64,000 nucleotides of DNA. It comes from Gyrodactylus bullatarudis (Eukaryota > Platyhelminthes > Monogenea > Gyrodactylidea > Gyrodactylidae). The stretch spans positions 643,556 to 707,555 of the forward strand of contig SSNU01000157.1 of the NCBI GenBank assembly GCA_012064415.1, in the 5' to 3' direction. The notes beneath the pieces were generated by a model that was given only the letters and a program-made list of their open reading frames with translations, made no database searches and was not told the DNA's origin. The translations under genes and the position numbers were made by a program. Of this stretch, positions 56,201 through 64,000 are shown one piece after another. The stretch's first letter is position 1; every line of letters starts with the position of its first letter.

Positions 56201-57773
56201 TATCTTGATTATTATTATTATTATATGATGTGTTGTGCCTAAAGTGTGACGAAAATATTTTTACTCTCTGCCCCTTTTCGGTAAATGCCTGTTAGCATAT
56301 ACGGTCTATGCTTATGCAATATACAAGTGACTTGCCTAAAGTGTAACGAAAACATTTAACCCCTCAGTCCCTTTTTGATGGGGCTTGTAATCGTATTTTT
56401 GAATTTTTTAAATTAAGATAGTAAATTCAAAACTTCAAAATGTTATTAATTTTTGATTTACTTATTTGTACAGCTAATAAATTTGATTAGCTAATTGGTA
56501 CAGGGGAAAATAAAATTTTGTATTACCCTATGATATGTATTCAAAAACGCATTTTCATTCGAACAATAAAACTATCTATATTTCAAAAGGCTCACATGTA
56601 TCTGATGTATCAAAATTCTATTTTTCTTATGTTGCTTGAATTTTCACCAGATTTATAACATTCCTCATGAAAATAATTTGGCTATTCAAAATCAGATCCA
56701 ATTTTTTCATGATTAAGAGGCTGCCTTAACAAACCAAATGAATTATTTTTATAATTTATTAGCATTATTTCTGTTATTTGCACTAGAAATGTTATATTTT
56801 TTGAAAATTATTTTATTTTGTGACCGCCCTAATCATTGATCATTTACAGAGATCAAATCTAGCTTACTTAAATAAAGGAACTCTAAGCTGAGATTTTAAT
56901 AGCACGAATAAAGTTTATTTTTGAATAAGAGCGATGCTCTTATGAGAAAAGACTTGTGTAAATAAAAAGGTTGAAATGATTATATTAACTCTTTTCGTTT
57001 TTTAGAAGGGAAAATCGAAAATATTGAAAAAATGTTCCCTCCCATTAACTGGACAAAAATGTGTCGACATGATAATCACAGAACGAGTTAGTTTTTAAAA
57101 TAAAAAATAAAGAAATGGCAATAGAGACGACCAAGTGTTGTTTTCTGTGACAAGATTCTGTCTTTAGAACACAAAACGTTTGAATAGTTATCTTAGTTTT
57201 TGAAAAATCTAACCTTATAAAACCAGTTTGTTGTTGTTCTGAAGAGATTTTCTCCCAAAACTGATAATACCTCAAAAAAGATTTAATCGATAAAGTCATT
57301 TTAATGGTCAATTAAAACTTTGTTTCTTTTGTCGTTAAACCTGATTTTTAATAAAAACTCTCATTGATTGAAACAAGACCGGTATTTTGATTGATTCATG
57401 CAAGATTTGCCAACCAAGAAACTATAGATTCAATCCAACGTAAACATGACAATATTTTGGATTTCAGAAATCCACTGAATCATATTTGAGGTCAACATTC
57501 TTTTTGAATGTTCAGATTCGAGGTGATAAAATTCTAGAAGAAATTTGCTGATAATTAACTCACGACTTGGTTGCCATTGAATTGAAATAGTTTTATTCGT
57601 TCATTTGGAGATTTTCTCATGCATTTCTTTTAATTCAGGCAGTTTTTCACGTGGACAAGGTAAGGGGTCTCATATTGATTGAAGTACATCCGGACTACTC
57701 AGTTGAAGATATAAAAAATTGTACAGAAGCCGATTTTATTGTCTCGCCGAACCTCTTGCCCATGAGACAATGA
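53235..57773 (+). CDS. OXCT1: Succinyl-CoA:3-oxoacid CoA-transferase, mitochondrial (SCOT)
   Basis: This enzyme transfers CoA from succinyl-CoA to acetoacetate in ketone body use. Exons 53235-53854, 54016-54249, 54346-54675, 55261-55336, 56065-56154, 57006-57086 and 57639-57773 give 521 residues (human 520). The N-terminus [19 protein letters not shown] is a likely mitochondrial presequence. The alpha half has [13 protein letters not shown] and [13 protein letters not shown]. The beta half has LGIGIP, the active-site Glu in [13 protein letters not shown], then [14 protein letters not shown] and [14 protein letters not shown]. The end [12 protein letters not shown] is typical. The last four exons are small and separated by introns of 0.55-0.85 kb, and their joins are phase-consistent. 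Confidence 0.95.
54676..57638 (+). other. OXCT1 introns 3-6
   Basis: Introns 54676-55260, 55337-56064, 56155-57005 and 57087-57638 are AT-rich. Apart from a direct repeat at 56237-56378 I see no gene or mobile element in them. Confidence 0.5.
56237..56378 (+). repeat. Pair of ~45-bp direct repeats in an OXCT1 intron
   Basis: 56237-56281 and 56334-56378 both begin GCCTAAAGTGT(G/A)ACGAAAA and end in a similar pyrimidine-rich stretch. The second unit has small differences. Origin unknown. Confidence 0.55.
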
Positions 57774-59323
57774 ATTTTGCTCCAAGAGCAGCTACATTTT
57801 ATTTGTTTTTTTTCATAAACATTATATTCCATTTGAAGTATACAAAAATTACTTGAAATTTTTTAATAAAATAAAAATTTTTGCTTGTTAAACTTGTAAT
57901 TTTTAATAGAAAATTAATTATCCTTTAACGTAATCAGTATTCGTTACTCATTAGAAATTTACTACATCCGGAATCATTATTAAATAATGGCTATTATATG
58001 TCAAGGATTTGAAATTTTGATCGTTTTAAACAAACTGTATAAATGAGTCAGAAGGATTCTGATTAGAAAGATTAGATATCTCAAGACGCCAGAAATTTTT
58101 TCAACTGAGATTGAATTCCTTGATCAAGTTGAACAGATTTCTAGTCAGGAATAATAAACTTATGGCTTTAATGTGGGTCAGAATATTTTTCTTTTTCTTA
58201 ATTTATCAAATCAATAAGTTAATTTCCTCCTTTCAAAGTATACACACGCAGAATAGTCATTCGAAATAAATAAAGAGGGTGCAGGTAATTCGATATAACT
58301 TGTATTCCAATTATTAGAAGTATAAATGTAGAGTAGAATCGAATAAACTCATGATATCAAATGTGGTATCGTTATTATTATTATTATTATTAGTACATTT
58401 AATCATTCAAAATAATACAGTAGTAGTATAGCTGAGAGTCAAAAAGTTTATGCGCCAAAGAGAATACAACTAAAATCCTAGTCTCTCACATTGTTGAATA
58501 GGCTGGAATAATAATTGGTTAAATGGAAAAGCATATAAGAGTATAGTTGGGTCGCGTAATCAGGTCAAAGGCAAGGGAAGCGTGTAGATTGTGAATTGCG
58601 ACCCCCAGAGTTATTCGATCAACAAAATCTCTTTTTTCGTACTGATATGATGTGAAATGCGATGAATAATCAATAAAAAAACATAAATCAATTTGTTTTG
58701 GGGGGAATATTTGAAGGCAGTGCGTGGAGAGATGACAGTAACTCGTATATGCACAGCACAGGGTCTGCTTGCGGGAGAAGTGGACAATTGAAAATAAATC
58801 CTTGAGAGCGGAACGCAGATAACACATTAGAGACATTTGACTCGAAACGAGTACACACAATAAGAGAGACCACACACAAATAAATATTGTACAATAAATA
58901 AAAAGAGTTGTGTAATAATAATAGAGTTATTATACCTCAATCTTGGGAAAAAATGACACTCTGCAATCTATCTGTGTGCGTGTGGATGATGATCTTTGAA
59001 ATAGTCAATAATATGCAATAAATGATGATGATGATGACAGTTGTTATTTTTATTTATTACTCAACAAAAGGTCAAAAGATCTTCTTTTTATCAAGACAAA
59101 AAGAGGCCAGGTCTCTGTGTTCTAACAGGAAATCTATGCATCGGGTTCGTTTATGGGGCGAAGGGAATAGGTGGGAGGACTCTATCTTGTTCTTTCTTGG
59201 TCTAAAAAATAAATAACTTGCAACAGATTGATTCGAGGAGGATAGACGATTAGACAAGAAGAAAATAAAAGTATGAGGATAATTTCTCATCGGATGTGTA
59301 GCTGAATGAAAAGGGGGAGTGGA
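57774..59323. other. Intergenic, converging OXCT1 and myosin 3' ends
   Basis: This holds the 3' UTRs of both genes. AATAAA signals are seen at 57865-57870 (+) for OXCT1 and at 59049-59058 (-) for myosin. TTA/TTAT runs near 58370-58395 and GATGAT repeats near 59018-59036 are simple repeats. A 118-codon minus frame at 58519-58875 has no recognisable similarity and probably lies in the myosin 3' region. Confidence 0.55.
57865..57870 (+). terminator. AATAAA poly(A) signal of OXCT1
   Basis: The hexamer lies 92 bp past the stop in an A/T-rich tract. Confidence 0.5.
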
Positions 59324-62300
59324 TTATTTCTGGATAGACACTTCCTCTGTCTCATCGTTACCCTGGATGGAAGAGAGATCTTGATCATCTAGCAGGATGT
59401 CAGAGTTATTATGGGAAAATTGAGGAATCTGTGAAGATGACAGAGGGGCTAGGAAGTTTCGATTGATTTTATTCCTGAATGTAGCGAGTTCCCTTTCGAT
59501 TGATTCACGGGTTTCTGTTGCCTCGTCGAGGTCTCGTTGGAGGCGACGTTTTTGATTCTTGAGGTTGGTATTCTCCTCATCGAGGATCTCATTTTCCCTC
59601 TTTTGCCGCTTGTAGGCACTTTGGGACTTTTCCAATTGCTCCTTGGCTTGAGCGGTAGCTGAGCGTTCTTCCTCGAGCTGTAAGAGATGAAAGAAAAGAA
59701 ATTCAGAAATATAATTTCTCAACATCATCGAGGCATTTAAGGGAGTTAACCCTTTCGATACCATAGCTAAACGAAGTAAGCTTCAGGCATAATTTTCTCT
59801 TACACATAATTTCATCAGGGTCTGTTTGAAATTCCCATCTACTGATGTGTAATTTAGTAGTGAAACTTTGCCAATGAAGGGATTTATTTGAAAGTTAATT
59901 GTTTCAAAGACTCAATTAATGTCAAAAAGGATATCTTTTAAATTTCATTCGATCTTATTACAAAATAACCTAGATATTGAAGATTTAAGGTAAAAATGGG
60001 GTTGAAAATTGCCCCATTTTCACGAGACAATTGATGGAACTGCTCATTGATTTCAGAAAAATATACCTTGTTTTGGATTAACTATTTAGCTTCTACGGAA
60101 ATCAATCTTACTATCTCTGAACATTGATAAGTTTAATAATTTCGATAAAAAAGAATCATGAATTAAGGAATTCTACTTCCTTCGGTAAAAGTTGAAATAT
60201 CTATGGCATTCTTATGCCTGGCTAGCAAAAGTATAGCATGATAGCAAACTAAGATAGTTTGTGATATACTATCAAAAAATAATCATAAAAAATGTTTCAA
60301 AATCATTGAAAAAAGTCAGTTTGAACATAGAGGTCAAATATGACCTCTAGTATCGAAAGGGTTGAAGCTAGTTGACATGAAGATGAGAATATACTTTTTT
60401 TATAAAGTACTCAATATTTTTCTCCGGAAAGTCAGGAATAATTTATTTTTCGAATTCTATAATAAAATAAGCCTCAAAAATTTTTTTCAGAATTTTATTT
60501 TTATTTCCACAACTTATTGGCTAATTTTGGAATTCGAAAAATAAACTTTTTCCGGTAGATTTAGAATGTAGATTAATCAAGACTTACCTGGGAGATGAGC
60601 TCTCTATTTTTCTTCTCCAGACGACGATTGTTTTTGTTAGCAGCCTGTTTTTCTTTCAATTCTGTTTCAAGTTGTTCGTCCATCAAGGCGAGACGAGTTT
60701 CTAGGGCAGCAATTTGACTCTTACCCTTTCTGTTGCCATCCTTTTCCAGTTCTGAGAGTTTCTCTCTGGTCTCTTTCAACTGCTTATCTAGCTGTATACG
60801 CTGGGCTTCAATTCTCTGGGAGGCACTGCGTTCTTGGCTCAAGTCCATTTGGACCTGTTCAAGTTGGGTCTGAAGTCTCTTGTAACGATCTTCAGCAGTT
60901 TCAGCACTACTGTGTAGTTCCTCTAGTTCATCTTCAAGACTGGCAACAGTTGTCTCTAGGCGTTTCTTATCTTCAGTCAGTGTACTCCTATAAAATAATT
61001 TGAAAAATTCATTAAAAAAAGCCTGATTAGAACGTGAATAAGAAACCTACTTGAGACTATTCAGGGTGACAAGTTCCTCGTTCAATTCATTCAGATCATT
61101 TCTAGTTGTTCGATATTGCTTTTCAATTGCGATAAAGTCTTCGGTTACTTGGGCCTTTTCAGTTTCTAAAGACTTTAATTTTTTCTCATTTTCCTTGACC
61201 TGACTCAAAGCATCATCTCGAGAGGCAATGGCGTCTTCCAGTTCTTTCTGCATACGCTGAATGGATGCCTGGAGTTTCTTCAGTTGCTTGGAGAATTCAT
61301 CTCGTTGTTGGATGGCACCATCAGCACGAGCATTGGCCTTGATCAAATCTTCATCAATCTTCTTCCTGATATTGAAATGAACAGCCCTCTGTTCTCTTTC
61401 GTCTTCCAGTTCACACTCCAGATCACGAACACGTTTCGATAAGAGTCTACGCTGTTCTTCAACCTGTTCATCTCGGCTTAATTTTTCTTGTTCCAATTGG
61501 TTCCTAAGTGCATTTATTTGCATCTAAAAGGAGATGAAATTTAAATAAACCATAACGAATTTTTATAGATCTATAGGTCTAGAAACGAACCTCAGCTCTC
61601 TGCTTCTCCATGTTGACAGTGGCATTTTCCTCTTCCAGTTCCTCTAGTTGGGCCTGGAGTTCTTTAACTTGATTGGAGAGCTGGAATTTGACTTGTTCCA
61701 ACTCGATGGCATTCCTGCTATCACCGTCCTTGTGGCTGACAATTTCGTCAAACTCTTTCTGGAGATTGTTCCGTTGCTTTTCAGACTCCTCAAGACGATC
61801 GCGTAGTTCATCCAGTTCTCTATTTAGGTTGAGAACTTTGGTTTCACGCTCACGCATCTCACGTTCAGCAGTGTCCTTGACAGCTTGAATTCGGGAAAAG
61901 TTGTTGACTGCCTCTTGAAGTTGACTCTCCAGTTTTTTCACCTTTCTTTCGCTATTTACTTGATCTGATTTCTGGGAAGCTGCTGCATGCTGAACGTCTT
62001 CAAGCTATCATAATGAGGTTAGTATTTTCAAAAGGACAAGAACATGAAGAAAAGACTCACCTCTGATTGTAGTTTACGCTTGGACTTTTCCAGCTTGTCA
62101 ACCTGAGAAAGGAGCTCTTCGTTCCTGTTGAAGAATTCATCACGTTCGCGCATGAGTTTCTTCTTTGAGTCCTCCATGGACTCAAGTTGGCGCATGTCCT
62201 CTTCCACTTTAATTTTTTGATTGTCCATTTGTTGTTGGAGAGTTTGAACGTGACGCTCGAGGGCTTCCTTATTCTGTTGTTCGTCGCTAAGTTGATCCTT

Positions 62301-64000
62301 GAGTTGTTCAACTTGATCTTCTAACTGACGAAGTTTGGTCTGTAAGGCCAATTTGTTGCTAGTTTCATCGTCTAGATTTTGGCGTAACTCCTTCAGGGAA
62401 TTATTAGCAGAACTTTCTGCGCGGGAGATTTTATCCAACTTTGCTTCCAAATCGACAACAGTATTGCTAAGATTCTCATTCTCAGTTTGATAGCGAACAA
62501 GGCGGGCTTCGAAATCAGAGCTTTGCTGTTCCTTCATTTGCATTTGAACAGTAAGCTCATTGCTCAACTGTTCTGCAGCACGTCGACGCTTCTCCAGATC
62601 AGCTTTGCCCATAGTTAACGTATTGACTTGAGATTGTAGTTCTGCAACTTGGGATTCAAGGGCTGCTTTGGATTTTTCGCTGACAGATTTGCCTTTTTTG
62701 AGCTGTTCAATTTGCTCGTTCAACTGCTCCAGGGTATTTTGATGTTTCTTTCGTGTTTCTTGTACCAAATTCTCTTTGAGACTAGAGAGGCATAAAGATG
62801 GTTAAAGATGAGAAAGAGAAGAAGAAATGATGGTGATGAAAACTCACATAATTTCATTTTCCAGTTGCTTTCTGAGGTTGCCGAGTTCAGCTTCGTGGCG
62901 TTTAAGTGCTTCTTGTTGAGCATCGGAATTGGTGCCAGTGTCGATTAGTTCAAGACGAACAGCTTCTAATTCTTCGTGTAAATCTCTCTTGGTTTCTTCA
63001 GCTTTATCTCTAGCCTTTCTCTCGGCTTCAAGGTCTTCTTTTAATTCGGTATTTTGGGATTGTAACTCTCGAACTTGTTTCAAAGCCAAGGTTCTAGCGG
63101 TCATCTCTTCGTCCAATCGTGTCTGTAATTGGGCGCATTCTTGTTCAAGGCTAGTCATTTGAGTTTTGAGCTCATCAGAGGTTGAATTCTTCTCATTAAT
63201 TTGATCACTTTTCTCGAGAAGTTCAGCTTCTAGGCGTCTCTTGGTCCTCTCGATATCTTGGCGCGCGGCAGTTTCCTTAGATAGCCGCTCTTCCAATTCA
63301 GAGAGGCTAGCTTCATGCTTAGCCTTGAGTTTAGTGAGAAGTTTGGTTCGCTCCTCTTCTTCGGCAAGTGTCGACATGACATCTGAGAGTTTAACTTCCA
63401 GGGCCTTTTTATCTCTCTCCAATTTGGCAACCTTGTCTTCAAGCTGGGAGTATTTCTCTGACATGGTTTTAGTCTTGGTCTCAAAACTACTCTTTTCAAG
63501 TTGCATTTTCTGCCGAGATTGCTCCTCCTGTTCCAATTGTTCAGAGAGATCTGCAATCTACGTAACAAAAATAAATGAATCAATTGAAAATGATAATCAA
63601 ATTTTCAATTTTATTTTACCTGTTCCTCAAAGTTTTTCTTGAGCTTTTCTAACTCGGTGATCTTGGCTTTGTCTTCGGCTTCACGAGCTTCAAGATCTGA
63701 AAACTCGTAACTGATTGCTTGGAGTTTGTTTAGGGTCTCTTGGTGTTGTTCGCACATGTCGTTGTAACTATCACGTTCTTGTTGCAATTCAGCCATAAGT
63801 TGCACCTTATCTTTGGATAAAATCTCAATGGATCGCTTTGTATCTTCAAATTCGAGGACAATCTTCTCATGGTTTTCCTGGAGTTTTTTCAGTTCATTCT
63901 CTTTGGCAGCGACCAGTTCTTCTTGTCGCGTTACACTCAAGAGGGGTTTCACCTTTGTAAAAAGACGCCACCAAGGCCAGTTTCTCAACTTGAGATAGGC
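59324..64000 (-). CDS. MYH9/MYH10: Non-muscle myosin II heavy chain, rod and tail (5' part outside window)
   Basis: This is the conventional two-headed myosin of cytokinesis, cell shape and adhesion. Eight exons stay in frame: 63620-64000 (continues beyond the window), 62848-63557, 62061-62781, 61591-62004, 61051-61523, 60588-60987 and 59324-59677, the last with the stop; the next upstream is cut. The first visible residues [19 protein letters not shown] mark the head-rod junction, and VTRQEE is the non-muscle rather than the muscle form. The rest is an uninterrupted heptad coiled coil ending in [13 protein letters not shown] non-helical tailpiece of about 45 residues follows, rich in Ser, Asp and Glu, where phosphorylation typically controls filament assembly. 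Introns here are 56-67 nt except a 910-nt one near the 3' end that carries a MITE. Motor and IQ exons lie to the right of the window. Confidence 0.93.
59750..60361. mobile_element. MITE with piggyBac-like ends (612 bp)
   Basis: The ends are 12-bp perfect inverted repeats CCCTTTCGATAC (59750-59761) and GTATCGAAAGGG (60350-60361). The left flank is TTAA (59746-59749) and the right flank TTGA (60362-60365), one change from a TTAA duplication. CCCTTT termini plus TTAA targets are the hallmark of piggyBac. The interior has no coding frame, with an imperfect hairpin AGGTCAAATATGACCT just inside the right end. It lies within a myosin intron. Confidence 0.72.

Noticed and set aside
58519..58875. 118-codon minus-strand frame with hydrophobic, Cys-rich residues
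   Set aside because: Lies just downstream of the myosin stop on the same strand, beyond its likely poly(A) signal, with no start context, domain or splice support.

Overview
This window is AT-rich nuclear DNA from an animal. The evidence is intron-split genes for DNA polymerase theta, MSH4, dymeclin, RAB14, a CIP4/TOCA F-BAR protein, PLAA, mitochondrial succinyl-CoA:3-oxoacid CoA-transferase and non-muscle myosin II, together with Merlin and Penelope-like elements and MITEs. The species cannot be named from sequence alone. The strongest lineage signal is a large class of extremely short GT-AG introns of 26-39 nt. They coexist with ordinary 53-82 nt introns and with multi-kilobase, repeat-filled ones. 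Such minimal introns are reported from dicyemids and, somewhat longer, from flatworms and a few other small or parasitic animals. A spiralian of that kind is my guess, not a demonstration.

Layout. 1-629 is a palindromic foldback element cut by the window edge. 1.2-13.6 kb (+) is the 3' half of POLQ, whose largest intron contains a Merlin transposon (7787-10363) that itself carries a nested long inverted repeat and an assembly gap. 14.5-15.2 kb (-) is RAB14. 17.1-35.0 kb (-) is a nine-exon CIP4/TOCA gene whose long introns hold two Penelope-like fragments, a Tc1/mariner-type MITE, foldbacks and an integrase relic. 35.0-44 kb is a very compact block: BUD31 (+), MSH4 (-), RpS10 (+), a 76-aa Tyr/Arg-rich ORF (-), an EGF/TSP1 membrane protein (+), a 2-Cys peroxiredoxin (-), SAP18 (-) and GHITM (+). 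44.2-50.6 kb (-) is dymeclin. 50.7-53.1 kb (-) is PLAA. 53.2-57.8 kb (+) is OXCT1. 59.3 kb to the end (-) is the rod of non-muscle myosin II, with a piggyBac-type MITE in its first large intron.

Organisation. Five neighbouring gene pairs start head to head across only 96-151 bp (CIP4/BUD31, MSH4/RpS10, small ORF/EGF-TSP1, SAP18/GHITM, PLAA/OXCT1), so they probably share promoters. Convergent pairs end close together and share or overlap poly(A) signals. The genes are housekeeping and unrelated in pathway: repair and meiosis (POLQ, MSH4), splicing and RNA (BUD31, SAP18), translation (RpS10), trafficking and cytoskeleton (RAB14, CIP4, dymeclin, myosin), ubiquitin (PLAA), and mitochondrial and redox (GHITM, OXCT1, peroxiredoxin). 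I see no operon with a joint function, CRISPR array, rRNA or convincing tRNA. Exon boundaries were set by hand from protein similarity, frame and GT-AG (or GC-AG) sites; every multi-exon gene listed stays in frame.
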